Source of the DNA: Hormiphora californensis
Taxonomy: Eukaryota; Ctenophora; Tentaculata; Cydippida; Pleurobrachiidae
Assembly (NCBI GenBank): GCA_020137815.1
Contig: CM035356.1
Location: 5,099,753-5,163,752, forward strand
Length of the DNA: 64,000 nt
Direction: 5' to 3'
Both the position numbers and the translations under genes were made by a program. The notes beneath the pieces were generated by a model. That model was not told the origin of the DNA and ran no database searches. It worked only from the letters and a program-made list of their open reading frames with translations. Positions 35,472-47,271 of this stretch are shown here, in pieces; positions within the stretch are counted from its first letter, which is position 1; the number at the start of each line of letters is the position of its first letter.

Positions 35472-35674
35472 TAATCCACTGTAACAGATAATTTGAGGAG
35501 AGAAACCCGCCTCCCTCTCGGTGTCGGGGCCCCGGGGAGAGAAAAGGGGGCATGCTGCTGACGACTGGGTCGTTTTTGACTCTTTGATATGGTTTCTAGG
35601 TGTTGTGTATGTTTTTTGTTCCAGATTTTTAGTTGACAGTTTGCCAGATTTGCAAGACAAAAGCACCCAACAGT

Positions 35675-35676
35675 GA

Positions 35677-35751
<75 letters not shown>

Positions 35752-35805
35752 TGGAGAAATAGAGACTAGAGAGAGAGTGAGAGAGAGAGAGAGAGAGAGA
35801 TACAG
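35675..35805. repeat. GA microsatellite
   Basis: (GA)n with GACA and GTGA interruptions, 200 bp downstream of the CNST stop codon. Confidence 0.95.
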
Positions 35806-36256
35806 TGATCCATGGTAATTATGAATTAGATCAGCCTGTGTTGCTTTGTGGTCGTGCCAAATGAAAGTGCGATGAAAATGTAGAGTTAAAATGTGCTGAG
35901 CGCCGCATGTGTGAAGAATGTATAGCTGTGATACCGTACAAAATTCCTTCTCTCTCCTTCTCTCTCTCTCCTAATCTCTCCTGCCAGAATATTTATTCCC
36001 CTGTTTATTACCTCGACTTCGTTTCTTTCCTTTTCTCTCTATCTCTCTCGACCTTACTATTATCTTTCTACGTTCCTGCAGTGCCTTCTCCTCAGCAGCT
36101 CAGTGCCTTCTCGTTAGCAGTAGCTGCCTGCTACTGGTTGACTGAAGCCCTCACTTGTTCGACCCTCTCTCTTCTCAGTAGCTGCACTGGCTTTTGTTTG
36201 TGTGTGTGGCTTGCTGAGCTTGCACAGGTGTGGAAATATATCCGTACTGACAGACA

Positions 36257-36345
36257 GACAGGTTGTAACAGACACAAACTGACAGACAGACAATTATAAT
36301 GTCCCTGTCTGTCTGTCTGTCAGCATGTCTGTCTGTCTGTCAGCA

Positions 36346-36382
<37 letters not shown>

Positions 36383-36383
36383 G
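36257..36383. repeat. (CTGT)n / (CAGA)n tetranucleotide tract
   Basis: GACAGACAGA motifs at 36257-36290 are followed by CTGTCTGT repeats at 36305-36383, giving an inverted arrangement that can form a hairpin. Confidence 0.85.
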
Positions 36384-36905
36384 CTGGTATCACTCACGTC
36401 ATATCAGCGTCATTGTTTGATCTTGAGAGAAAAAGAGAATTGTGTGGTGCAAGTAATAGAGAGACAGAGAGGATGTAAATAGGACAGACATAATGGAGAG
36501 ACAGAGAGAATGGGTCAGACAGTGCAGTTGTACAAGGAAAAGTATAAAAAGGAGGAGGGGTAATGCAATTGACTGCAGAAATAACTTTTTGAAAATATCT
36601 TTTTAGAACAAATAATGTCGTGTTTGGAATTTATTATTTCTTTCTGATTAGTATCAGTAAACTGTACTAAAATTGTGATTCTTAGTTTGTGGTTCAGATC
36701 CACTACCCATGCTCCATATCTCTTACCCCCTGCAGCACTCTCTCGGATTTAACACGAGATGTTTCCAGCTGTTGCCTGGCTAGACTGTGTTTCGGGCGCC
36801 CCGCACCCTACCTTTACAAATGTAAAGGGAGGGTTAGAACATAACAATCCAGCTGGCAGTATTTCCCTCGACCCCCATTATCGAGCAGTATAACCCTGAA
36901 ATAAC

Positions 36906-36955
36906 CTTGGTAACGAAGTAACCCCTTGCCAGCGCGTTATTTCGTAACCAAGAAA
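36906..36955. repeat. Minimal inverted-repeat element TTGGTAACGAAGT
   Basis: CTTGGTAACGAAGTAAC is followed about 12 bases later by GTTATTTCGTAACCAAG, a hairpin with about 17-bp arms. The same terminus starts the 577-bp element at 59582 and occurs inside the CCATCT array at 5719. Confidence 0.7.
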
Positions 36956-37255
36956 TAACCCCACTAACTAGCTCACACTTTGATAACAACTCCCTACTAA
37001 CTAGCTCAACAATGCGGGTATGGGATGGGGACTACACAGTATAACCCTGAAATAACCCCACTATTTACTAACTATAGCTCAAGAAGGCGGGTATGGGATG
37101 GGGACTACACACAGTATAGCCCTGAAATAACCCCACTTCTAACTATAGCTCAACAATGCGGGTATGGGATGGGGACTACACAGTATAACCCTGAAATAAC
37201 CCCACTATTTACTAACTAGCTCAAGAAGGCGGGTATGGGATGGGGACTACACAAA
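36955..37255. repeat. Minisatellite of about 65-bp units
   Basis: Four to five units share GCGGGTATGGGATGGGGACT and AACCCTGAAATAACCCCAC. It ends about 80 bp before the microexon at 37337. I found no exon boundary inside it, but the missing upstream exon of the ACTMAP-like gene should lie near here. Confidence 0.8.
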
Positions 37256-37336
37256 GAGATCAGTTACGTTAACAGGGATATAGAACTAGCACGTGGTGCA
37301 CCATTCTTTAACCATCACCTACCTGTTGTCTTACAG

Positions 37337-40300
37337 CACGGGCCAACGTGAGTTGATTGGAATGGACAACTTCTTTACCTAACTATTCCCCCCTCCCCAG
37401 CTGATACCAACTAATTTTGGGTATTCATATTATACCTACTCAACAATGATAATATGGGATAGAAACCAAGCTGATATGTTTCTCTCCCCCCCCCCAGCCT
37501 ATATGTTTCTCCCCCCCCCCCCCCCCATTTAGGTGTGGGATAGCTGCTCTGAGTTCGATTATTCTTGCGAAGGATCCCAACTGCGACCATGTTAACACTG
37601 CCAACTCTCGTGAGTAGAATTCTCTTTGTCTCATAAACTTTCCATAAACCAGTCAGTAGTGAGTACTTTTTCTAAATTACTAAAATATGGTAAATAACAA
37701 CTCTCTCTCTCTTTAGTCTTTATAACTGTTGTCAATTCGCCCCCTCACTTTACAGTACTAGATGCGGCTCTTTGTTCCCCCACCCCATAACAAATACCCT
37801 CTCTTCACAGTACTAGATGCGGCTCTTTGTTCCCCCATAACAAATACCCTCTCTTTACAGTACTAGATGCGGCTCTGGATATGGATATCTCAATCCAGGG
37901 GGAACTCATGTCAGTTTGGTACATGGCCAAGTTGGCTGAGTGGGCAGGTCTCAATCCCCAAGTTGTGGATCTTACTCCAAATACAGACATCCCTAAACTA
38001 TTGGCTGATTCGGTCTTACTGTAAGTCCTGCTCTTCAAATGGGCTCCCTCCCTGTTTACAATATTACTATTTGTACTTGTTGAGTTAGTAAGGTGGATCT
38101 TACCACTCACTCAACAAGTTCTTACCAGTGCCTCTTTGATTGAGTAGGGGATCTGAATGAGTCAGATTATCATATCAGGAACCCTATTTTCTACCAATCT
38201 ACAACCCTCTCCCTCTGCCAGTGCATTGGCCTGACCTGTATGGCGCCGCGACCCCATCTGAGCGCGCTGTCGCACTCAAATGGGGTATGGCGCCGCCATA
38301 CAGGGCCTCACCCTATTCTCATTTCTTTCAAATGCGCGAGACTGTGGTCAGAGTATTGACCTCAAAGCTCTCCCCCTCTCTCTCTCTCTTCTCTCTCTCT
38401 GGGAATTGGGATCCTATTAGTCTTGTATTTCATCTCTATCTGGTTCGGAACCATTTTCGGTGTTAATTGCTCTTCCTGGTCTCACATTTCTCTTCTCTTC
38501 CCATTCTTTCTCTATGTAGTTCCCCGGGAGATCTCCCTTATCCTTCCTTTGAGAGGGTCCCAATTAGCGGGTCTGGTGTAGCTTATTTCATCCCCCTACC
38601 CTGTCCCGTCTTCCTGTGTCTATCCCTTCCTGTGTCTCTCGTCTCTCTCCCCTCTCTTTCTCTCTCCCGCTCCGTTATCTCGTACTTCTGATCTAATCAG
38701 TAGCCCCACTCTCTTTTCCCACATACCACATTATCACCTGGTTGGGCAATGGGCGACTGGCTATCGATTGGCTGGCTAGTGATTGGGCGAATCTGAATCT
38801 TCCAACCCATTCACTAGAACAGTATCTCATGTAAAATTTGGACCTAGCGGCATCATGCACTCACCCCACGCCATAGTATTAACCTTTGCCCTCACGATCA
38901 ATGTCACTCAATATCATATTCGCCCCTGTTTTTATCCCTGCATCAGTTCCGGGTTGTGGGACAATATAGACATAAGATTGTTTATAAATGTCTAACAACT
39001 GGGAACTAGCACAACCTCTCCCCTCCCTTAGTTCCATCCCCTCCCATCCCCAACCCCCTACCATTCACCCTCCTACCGAGATCTCGGCTAGGCGGGGTAC
39101 CTTTCCCTTTTTGCTACCCCCTCCAGTTCGTCAGTCTGTCTGAAACCTATCACAGGTGCCCTACGGCGCAGTGTAGAGACCGTGCCCGAAACCACGACAT
39201 TAACTTTGTTTGACAAAACTGCTCTGCATGTTATCGAGATTGTTAACATACACTAGTGATTAAGTGAGTCAGACAGTGCCGGTTTGAGAAAAACTGGGGT
39301 CAAACAAGGGTCAGCGTTGAGAGCTGTTACTTTCTAGTGTAACACCAACAGAGATGGTCTATTACCAAGAAAGGGGAATATGCCGCACAGAGGAAGCAAA
39401 AAAAAAAGAAAGAAAAAAAAAGCTCTCCCCCCATTTTCTCCCTATCTACAACTATTATATCTCTATCCCTCCCCGTACCCAACCCTCTCCCTCTCTCTAC
39501 AGGATGATCTACAGCCCTCTCCCTCCATCTAATCTCTATATCTACAGGATGATCTATGATAAGGATAAGAATAACGCACCTACCACACGGTACGGAGGGG
39601 AACACGCCCACTGGTTACTTGTAACGGGGTTCTCTAATCAACCTGTTATATCATCTCAAACTAACCGGAGAAAAGGTAACACAATTGGTTATTTAGCAGC
39701 AGCATGTAATATTACATTCTGATGTGTAGTGGTAGACATTGCCTAACTAACAGAAGATTTAGTTTTCCTGAAAAGGTAACACAATTGGTTATTAAGCAGC
39801 AGCATGTAATAAATTCGGATATGTAGTGGTAGATATTAGGTTGTCCAGTAAATATTTTCGTTTGGCTTCTATTGGGAAAATGGTTTGAGATAGAGCAAAA
39901 TGGACTTCACCACAGTTTTTCTCACGCGATTTTGGATCGGAATATCATGCCTGATATCGGTATTTGGCTGTTCTCGGTTCCCACCAGGCTATTTACTCTA
40001 CACCACTCTTGATGCTGCTGCATATGAAAAATCGCGATTTTCGAGTATTAGCACTAAAGCTGCTGTACTTCCTAAAAATGGTACCTGAGTGATGTTTTGT
40101 TGCATCAAGCTTGTTCATTGGACAATTATCTATCGTTTAAGATGTAATAAAAGATTCTATCTTTATTTTGTCACTGAGCAATGGGCCTCCAAAAAGTTTT
40201 GGTCAAAATTAGAAACTTTCACTTCCGGGTCTCACCAGGATTGGCTCATAATCAAAAACTCTGCAGTAAAAGATAGTTCTAAGTCAGTTCTACGACATAG

Positions 40301-41034
40301 TGAACCCAATTATGTGATTGGTTGACTTAAAAAGTGAGTTATTGACGTTTTCGAACACACCCGTAAAACAGGCCAGATTTTTTTGCGCTTTTTCGATTTT
40401 TGATGTTACATTTACTCTTCTAGTGCTTACTATCGAACGCGTAGAGACCCAAATCGCGTATACATTTTATCCTTGGACGATTTGCTATCGATTAAGCACC
40501 ATTGGAGCTAAAAAGACTGTACCAGTTTTCTTAGGGAAGCGTTTAAAAAACTTTGGTGACCCCGTGCAGCGGCAACAACAGTGGGGTAGAGAAAATAGCT
40601 TGCTGGCACCCCAGAAAAACTATATACCGATATCAGGCATGATATTCCGATCCAAAATCGCGTGAGAAAAACTGTGGTGAAGTCCATTTTGCTCTATCTC
40701 AAACCATTTTCCTAATAAACACCAAACGAAAATATTTACTGGACAACCTAATATATTGCCTAACTTACAGAAGATTTAGTTTTCCTGACACCCTGTCTCT
40801 CCCCCGCCAGGTCGATTACTACCTCCCTCACCCCGATCAAAGGACCTGCAAGAACCCCAGAACGAGGTGCATGTATTCGCCCAACATGGAAAAAGTCGGA
40901 TACGTCAGCTGTGGAGCTGGAGGGAGATATTGGATAGTAATGATAGTGTGAAGCGAGCCAAGAGTGGGAACTATCATGTTCCTGAAGATTTCCATGGACA
41001 TGTGGCGGGACGTGGAATAAGGATCAAATTGTGA
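37337..41034 (+). CDS. ACTMAP: Actin maturation protease-like (C19orf54 family), 5' incomplete
   Basis: Cysteine protease that removes the acetylated N-terminal residue from nascent actin (family knowledge). Exons found: 37337-37347 (11 nt), 37533-37609, 37861-38020, 39548-39675 and 40811-41034; all GT-AG and in phase. The microexon plus next exon reads HGPTCGIAALSSIILAKD, matching human EGPQCGLVALWMA with the catalytic Cys (codon 37534). The rest matches as IQGELMSVWYMAKLAEWAGL (human TAQGEMFSVADMGRLAQEV), MIYDKDKNNAP with GGEHAHWLLVTGF carrying the catalytic His, and VFAQHGKSRIRQLWSWREIL (human LLSKQGKSWHYQLWDYDQV). About 200 residues are visible. The N-terminal exon(s), poorly conserved in the family, were not found. 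Intron 4 contains a mariner-like element. Confidence 0.83.
37738..37880. repeat. Triplicated splice acceptor of ACTMAP-like exon 37861
   Basis: Units of about 50 bp each contain TTTACAG (or TTCACAG) followed by TACTAGATGCGGCTCT, the first 16 bases of the exon. Copies start near 37751, 37803 and 37855; only the last continues into the exon. Confidence 0.9.
38236..38308. repeat. Short palindromic repeat (TATGGCGCCGC), two loci
   Basis: CTGTATGGCGCCGCGACCCC is followed by its complement ending GGCGCCGCCATACAG. The same structure recurs at about 43424-43474. Both are hairpins with about 20-bp arms and a small non-coding family. Confidence 0.7.
39498..39560. repeat. Duplicated splice acceptor of ACTMAP-like exon 39548
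   Basis: CTACAGGATGATCTA occurs at 39498 and again at 39542. The second copy is the working acceptor plus the first nine exon bases. Confidence 0.75.
39671..40790. repeat. Duplicated splice donor of ACTMAP-like exon 39675, split by a transposon
   Basis: A ~100-bp unit beginning with the exon end AAAAG|GTAACACAATTGGT is present at 39671-39770 and again from 39771. The second copy is interrupted at 39835 by the mariner-like element and resumes at 40754 (ATTGCCTAACTTACAGAAGA). Confidence 0.85.
39836..40751. mobile_element. 916-bp mariner-like MITE
   Basis: Ends TTAGGTTGTCCAGTAAATAT and its inverted complement, flanked by TA at 39834-39835 and 40752-40753. TTAGGTTG is a typical Tc1/mariner terminus. 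Arms of more than 120 bp are near perfect and weaker complementarity continues inward, so this is a foldback derivative without transposase. Confidence 0.82.
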
Positions 41035-41098
41035 CGCCATGTTGAAGGGACACCATGTTGAAGGGACGCCATGTTGAAGGGACGCCATGTTGTGAAGG
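41033..41098. repeat. Four-copy repeat at the ACTMAP-like stop codon
   Basis: The 16-bp unit GACGCCATGTTGAAGG (with variants) repeats four times, beginning inside the stop codon TGA at 41032-41034. Confidence 0.85.
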
Positions 41099-41299
41099 GA
41101 CAATGAACAGTTGACACCATAATTATTTTGGAGAAGGAAAGGGGACATTTTGTTTGGGGTTATGATTAATGGGACTAAAAATATTTTATCACCTTATGAC
41201 CTTGAGATATTGACTACTGACGGATATAATCTTACTTTTTTCTTTTACTGTGTATTTTATAAAGTGACGTTTTCTTGAAGATTTTTGCAGGCCAGAATA

Positions 41300-41362
41300 T
41301 TCTTTCAGCTTGTTCTAACCCTCCTTTACATTTGAGGGGAAATAGGGTCGAGCAAGACAACT
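41300..41362 (+). repeat. Short dispersed repeat GTTCTAACCCTCC...GGGTCGAGCAAGACAA
   Basis: About 62 bp. A similar copy lies at 56971-57041. The right half (CAGGGTCGANCAAG) also occurs near 4851, 5930, 10007 and 63958, and the left half in reverse near 36822-36845. No coding content. Confidence 0.6.
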
Positions 41363-41789
41363 GTCTGCGAGAAGTGGTCAGTTCGAACATTGTTTCAAAA
41401 CAGCTCAAGTTGAATGATAAATAAAAGGGAATGAGGCTGCACGAGTAAAACCACATGTCCATTAATGAATATTTCTTTTAATTTCTCTCAAAGCACAGTT
41501 CATGTTTTAAGTATTCCGCTCTTTTTTAAAATCATTCAAATGAGCAGTATATCTTGACGAGTAAAGAATTGTTTTTTTCTGATTTATTTTCTTGACCAAC
41601 TTTTAAAATATCTGCCTTTCAATGTGCATTTGTTGTGGACCGGGACGGAACGAGCTCTGGGGTTGGACAGAGATCTGTGAGCTATAATATAGTATCAGGA
41701 TCTTTCGGTGTATGCTCAAAGGCATAATAAACATGGCAATTCAATGTAAAATTGACCGCACTGCCTTTCAAACAACTGAGAGTATGCGC

Positions 41790-42005
41790 CCCCCCCCCCC
41801 CTCACCAACCCCTCGCACTAACCCCGACAACCCCTCGCATCACCACCACCCCTCGCACTAACCCCACAAACCCCCACCCCTCGCACTAACCCCACAACCC
41901 CCAACCCTCGCACTAACCCCACAACCCCCACCCTCTCGCACTAACCCCACAACCCCTCACATTAACCCCACAACCACCGCCCCTCACATTAACCCCACAA
42001 GTACC
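41790..42005. repeat. C-rich minisatellite
   Basis: Units of about 20 bp of the form CCCTCGCACTAACCCCACAA, with drift. Lies just before the orphan exon-like segment at 42032. Confidence 0.85.
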
Positions 42006-42031
42006 CCATATCATCATATCCCCACATATAG

Positions 42032-42214
42032 GTATGAAAACTATTGGATGGGTGTGGTACAGTTCTTGAAGTTAGGCGATATGATGGGAAGGTGTGACGG
42101 AGCTGTGATTGGAAGTAAAGGTGTTGTTGTGACGAAGCATGCAACTGGAGCATGTGATGATGATGGTGTCAGTATGAAGGGGTATTGTTTCACCCAATCA
42201 GCCCAATCAGACAG
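42032..42214 (+). CDS. Orphan exon-like segment, unknown
   Basis: An acceptor CACATATAG, 60 open codons (YENYWMGVVQFLKLGDMMGR, CDGAVIGSKGVVVTK, GYCFTQSAQSD) and GACAG|GTATTA. Phases on both sides are 2, so the exon is symmetric. I cannot find partner exons nearby and do not recognise the peptide. It could be an exon of an undetected plus-strand gene or a relic. Confidence 0.35.
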
Positions 42215-42433
42215 GTATTAAATTAGTATAAAAAATTAGAAAGGAGGTAGAAATTACATTTAGAGATGGGGGTCGGGGTGATAAAAAGACAGGGGTAACC
42301 GTTGTAACTAAATTAATGCTCTCTTTCTCTCTTGGGAATAAGATAGTTGAGGGAGAGAGAGCTATGGGCAAATTGGATTTTAACACGATTAGGGTTCTAG
42401 TTCTCTCTCACCTTCTCTCTCACCTTCTCTTTC

Positions 42434-42542
42434 CCTAGTTAAAGTAACAATCTCCCTGATCCGCGGATCGCCGCTAAGGATCCGGTTACTCAAAAACCAG
42501 CCGTTCCCACCGGAAAGAGAGATTGTTACTTTAACTAAGGGG
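42434..42542. mobile_element. 109-bp MITE
   Basis: Inverted ends CCCTAGTTAAAGTAACAATC and its complement enclose a GC-rich core with GATCCGCGGATC. A compact TIR element downstream of the basonuclin-like gene. Confidence 0.7.
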
Positions 42543-42790
42543 AGATAGATTGAGTGGGAGGATGAAGCTGCTTCGTCACCCTGGATTCAACTAACTCATT
42601 GAATAAGTCACACACTATTCATGTCAGTTTCTACTGCAGTTTATAATTTCACCCACTATCATGTCCACAAGCTGTAAACTATTGCAATCTAGTGTCACCA
42701 TCCACAGATCACAGATGTGTGAACTATCACATAGGACACACACATCTCACCAGTCAACTCTCTTTCAAAACATTGTCATCTGTACTTGAC

Positions 42791-42858
42791 TAGTGTTCAA
42801 ACACAGTTAGAAGGAAGGGGACTGTAGTGTTCAAACACAGTTAGAAGGAAGGGGACTA
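42791..42858. repeat. Duplicated stop-codon region of the basonuclin-like gene
   Basis: A 34-bp unit (TAGTGTTCAAACACAGTTAG, then AAGGAAGGGGACT) occurs twice in tandem. The right copy carries the last codons and the TGA (complement TCA at 42831-42833). Confidence 0.88.
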
Positions 42859-45793
42859 TATGGTTTGATGTCCTCAAATAGACCTTTGCAGTCTGAAGGA
42901 GGCATGGCGCTGGGAAGGGCTGAGGAGTAGGGTCCAAATCCACTGTACCCGGGCAGGAATGATCCCTCGTAACAGCTGGAGAGAGAGATATTTAGTTTAG
43001 AAATATCTAGTAGAAACTAGAACTGGGGACTAAAACTTCAATTATAGTAGTATGCGGGGGAGGGGATACTAGCAGTTATACTGGAATTTAGAAACCCTTG
43101 GCCTACTCCCAAAACCTATTTTATCTTTCCCAGCATGACTAACCTGAATGGCGGTGGTGGAGAGTTGAAGGGTAGGGGAAGGTTTGTAGAGCTGGGGTAA
43201 CTTTGTGCAAACAGTTGTTGATGAAGTTTGATATTCTCACTGTGCCTGTTCCTACTTCGGGCTGTCCCAAATGCCTTGTTACAACCTGGCACCTTACACT
43301 TGAACTTCAAATCCTAGGAGAGAGAGAGGTGGGGAGTTGGTCACTAATTTAAAACACGACATATACACCAAACAAGTTTACAAAACGGGTATAATTCTAA
43401 CTAATTAACATGTAACATACTGTCTGGCGCCGCGACCCATCTGAGAATCAAATGGGGGTATGGCGCCGCCATACACATATCAAACTAAGCTGGATGGTAA
43501 CACAAGGTGTAACACGCCCTACCTTAAGGTGAATGGCCGAGTAATGACTTTTCATTGTTGATTTGTCCCCGAATGCGCTTATACACGAGTTCCAGGGGCA
43601 CTTAAAGGGTCGCTCCTAGAAGTAAAGGGAGATCAGTGTGGCCGATATAATGGAACTTTAGCAGGGCGAGATGATGGGGGTGTGCCATCGGTTAACCATG
43701 GTTTATAAATTATATGGCTGTCTGGCGAACCGATCTGAGCAGCACCACTACCAGATATAGATGGCATGTCGCACAAGAAAGTATCAATTCAAGTGGCGTG
43801 TTACACCTCTAACTATAACAGCTCTCTCACCTTGGTATGAGAGTTCCTATGTATCGCTAGTTCAGCCTGACTTCTACACATTCTGGAACACCCTGGCTCA
43901 GGGCATGGAACAGTCCGACTCTGCTTCTTTCTCGCTCTCTTCCTGCTACCTCCTGGAGAGTGCTGCCCTGCAGGGGGGAGGAATGGGTTACTTGAGGTTC
44001 TAGTATTCAGTGAGAGCTTAGATCGGGCGGGTCTTGGTAGTCAGACAGTCTCTTTACTAGTTTTGAAACCAGCCGAAACTGAGCAAGAAAGGGAATGGAA
44101 TGCACAACACTTTAGTACAACATCCGCAGGGAGCCCCTACAGTACTACAGTACTATTGTCAGTAGTGGTCCAGGGAGCTGGGAGCAGTGCACTGTGTGTG
44201 GTCCAGGTAGCCCCCTCCCAGTCCCCTTTACAATATTGTGAAGCAGCTCGTATCCAATCTAAATCCCAGGTAGCTAATTGTGTAGACAGTTCATCTCTTG
44301 ACTCAGGTAGCCCACTCGTATAGAACCATGGGCCACCCCTCCAGCACATTGCATCTGTGCCAAGGAGGAGCACACACAAGCCACACTCTAGGTAGCCATG
44401 ATGTGCTAGGGAGCCATGATGTGCCTGAATGGCACACTCTAGGTAGCCATGTGTGGCACCCTCTAGGTAGCCCCCCTCATTGTGATCAAGCCAGCCACAT
44501 GAAGGGCACATCCAAGGGAGCCATGCTACAGGTCACACAGTGCTAGTGTTGCTGTTGTACTAGATGTGTTGTGTGTGGCATTTGAAGCTTTTCGTGGTGT
44601 AGAAAACAGATCTTACTCAGTCATATGATTTACACTGTCTTTGAGCCTTTGGATCGTAGATATATTCGCAATTTGGTAGTGCCTAATTGGGCTCGTCGAG
44701 CCCCTCTGTGTTTGCACTTCGGAGCGGGGCTGCTACTCAGCCAAGGTAGTACCCACCTGATACTTTCTGATCGCGCTTCGAGCGAGCGATCCGAGGCTGG
44801 CATAACTGCCAGCCGACTTCTATTTCAATAAAGATTGCCATGCTGGACAGTGTCGACAGTGTTTTCCCGAGACGGCAGAGTTAGAACTAACGGATGAACT
44901 TACCGAATTCTATAAGTGAGTCCTGATCATCGTCCCTCAACACATTCCTTGCCTCAACCTCTTCCAGGATGTTTAGCGCTATCTCCTGCAGGATGAAAAC
45001 GGGGTAACACTCAGACTCTGATTCAGAGAAATGAAGAAGTGCATTTGTTTGACTCTACTGTAACTGTGGGAACCCGACTACTAAGCAAGTGACTAACAGC
45101 AAGTGACTAACAGCAAGTGACTAACAGCCATGTATGAATACTATGCAAGACAATTGACTATTACCTGTGTACAAGGAAACTTCATGAATGTTCTTACACC
45201 ATCAGCAAGTGAGCGGGTACAGGACGTCCACTGACTCAACTCCCGACCACTCGGATCCTGCGGAGAGAACACTATCAGAGCAATTCAGCAATAGAATTAG
45301 AACATGATCAGAGGCATTACAAAAACTATAATCTTCTATACAAATTGGAGCTGACAGGAAAACAATGGCACGATAAGGAAAACAACACCTTGTGTCTATG
45401 AAGCACCCCCCGGGTGGCAACTACATCACAGCCCCGTCAGTGGGTGGCCGTTAGGGGGTGGCACCACTGACCACTCTCGCCATGTGCCATTGTGCCACCT
45501 ACCTCTAGTTTATATCCTCGAGCATAATCCTCTTCACTCCATCCCATCTGGGCGAGTCTATGTCTCCTCTCAACCCTCAGTGTGTCGTGGTATGCTGCTA
45601 ATAACCGGTCTAACAGTATCTTCAGTTCCATGGGTATTGCATCATACCCCTTCAGTACCATCGCCACTGTGCTCCAAACTGATTTCACCTCCTCCGCTTG
45701 GTCCTTGGTGAGAAGGAGGGCTGCACCGGGCCAGTGTTGCTGGTGGACTGGGTCCAGATGGTGGTGGGGGTCGTAGGGGTTAGTTGACATCAT
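42831..45793 (-). CDS. Basonuclin/Disco-family zinc-finger protein
   Basis: Putative nuclear transcription factor. Exons: 45793-45503, 45257-45165, 44985-44904, 43967-43831, 43615-43523, 43313-43144 and 42975-42831; continuous phase, 336 residues. The N-terminal region [20 protein letters not shown], then [20 protein letters not shown] matches basonuclin [20 protein letters not shown] ... WTLQDYIRGYVLQDASGK. Three C2H2 fingers follow: [20 protein letters not shown] with [25 protein letters not shown] with [26 protein letters not shown] with [14 protein letters not shown] and HYSAIHLK are signatures of basonuclin and Drosophila disco fingers. Vertebrate basonuclins have about 1000 residues and three finger pairs, so this is a compact form with one pair plus one. 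The start at 45793 is followed by a second Met. Confidence 0.85.
44100..44540. repeat. Degenerate repeat (GGTAGCC / GGGAGCCATGATGTG)
   Basis: Irregular units with CTAGGTAGCCATG and CCAGGGAGC lie in the intron between basonuclin-like exons 43967 and 44904. Not coding. Confidence 0.55.
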
Positions 45794-46049
45794 AGTGGTG
45801 GAGTGTTATTCCGCTGGACAAGAAATGGTTGAGGGGCTGCTGCTGCTGCTGCTCCTGTTCTGGGTATGTCACGTGATGTGGGGCGTGATCTGATTGGTTC
45901 AATCCTCCTCTCTGGTGTTACTATGGTGACCACTCTGACCGGTAACCCAAGATGGTTCTCCTCTCAGTGAGAGAGTTGTCTCTCCACCGGGATTTGTAAT
46001 ACGGTTAGGCCCAACGTAGCACACCTCTACCTCTCTCTGAGCTCTCTCT

Positions 46050-46354
<305 letters not shown>

Positions 46355-46671
46355 ATAGAGAGAATCACGTGAGAGCACGCTCAAAATAACATCTGATCAA
46401 ACACGTGGTCCGGTGCATTTGTGTGCTTTATCATTAGAGAACCGATGCTGAGCAAGCACTACTTGAGAGAGAGGGGGAGAAGAGAGGAGGGAGAGGGAGA
46501 GAGAGAGAGAGAGAGAGAGGGGGGTCGGAGAAATTACAGAAAATGTTAGCTATTCGACTCCTCCGCACATACTCCTTCTGTACACAACTGTACAATACAC
46601 CATTGAGTCAGGGACCTAGGAAAAAACTGAATTTTTAAAATATCCGGAATGATGAGAAAATCTTAGAACAA

Positions 46672-46673
<2 letters not shown>

Positions 46674-46736
<63 letters not shown>

Positions 46737-46754
46737 CCCTCTCTCTCTCTCTCT
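46674..46754. repeat. (CT)n microsatellite
   Basis: About 30 CT units with one CACCCCC interruption. Confidence 0.95.
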
Positions 46755-47175
46755 GTCAAATGTTTCTAATTGAGGGGACAATTATTTGCAGGTCCAGGGA
46801 TTGCTTGCCAAGACTCTCTGAGCTGCACAGATGCCACGGAGAGTAACACATGACGTGATGGTGGAATCAGGATACTTATTGATGAATGATGATGGACCAT
46901 ATAGTTATTTCCGCACAAGGTTTTCGAAACACAAAATGTTGTAAACATCATGATCAAACATCGCTTTATTTCTTCCGAGGAATGGATCTTTTTTGCCTTT
47001 TTATCAAAACATATACGTGGATTGCACGAAGTTTCTCTCGACTCCCTTCAACAATTGACTTGAGAAGATTTCTCTTGCACGTGACATGCACCAGAACAGG
47101 GAAGCAGATAATCCTTTACCCTGGACATGATTCCTGGGCATGAGTAGAAACCCCCCCCCCCCCACCTGGCGGAGG

Positions 47176-47182
47176 TATAAAA
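47176..47182 (+). promoter_or_regulatory. TATA box of the secreted Cys-rich protein gene
   Basis: GGTATAAAATAC lies 96 bp before the start codon at 47272, preceded by a CACCTGG E-box-like motif. Spacing suits a transcription start near 47207 with a short leader. Confidence 0.6.
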
Positions 47183-47271
47183 TACACTGAGCTTCCCACT
47201 GCAGCTTACCCAGAATCAGCTACAGCTCACAATCCCTTTCTCTGATCTCTCTGATCCTTATTGTTGCCACT

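Noticed and set aside
36755-36785. CTGCAG|CACTCTCTCGG as the missing ACTMAP-like upstream exon
   Set aside because: Stops appear within a few codons and the peptide does not match the family.
44640-44835. Possible structured RNA (several short GC hairpins)
   Set aside because: Does not match any snRNA or tRNA I know, and lies within a basonuclin-like intron; hairpins are short and unconvincing.
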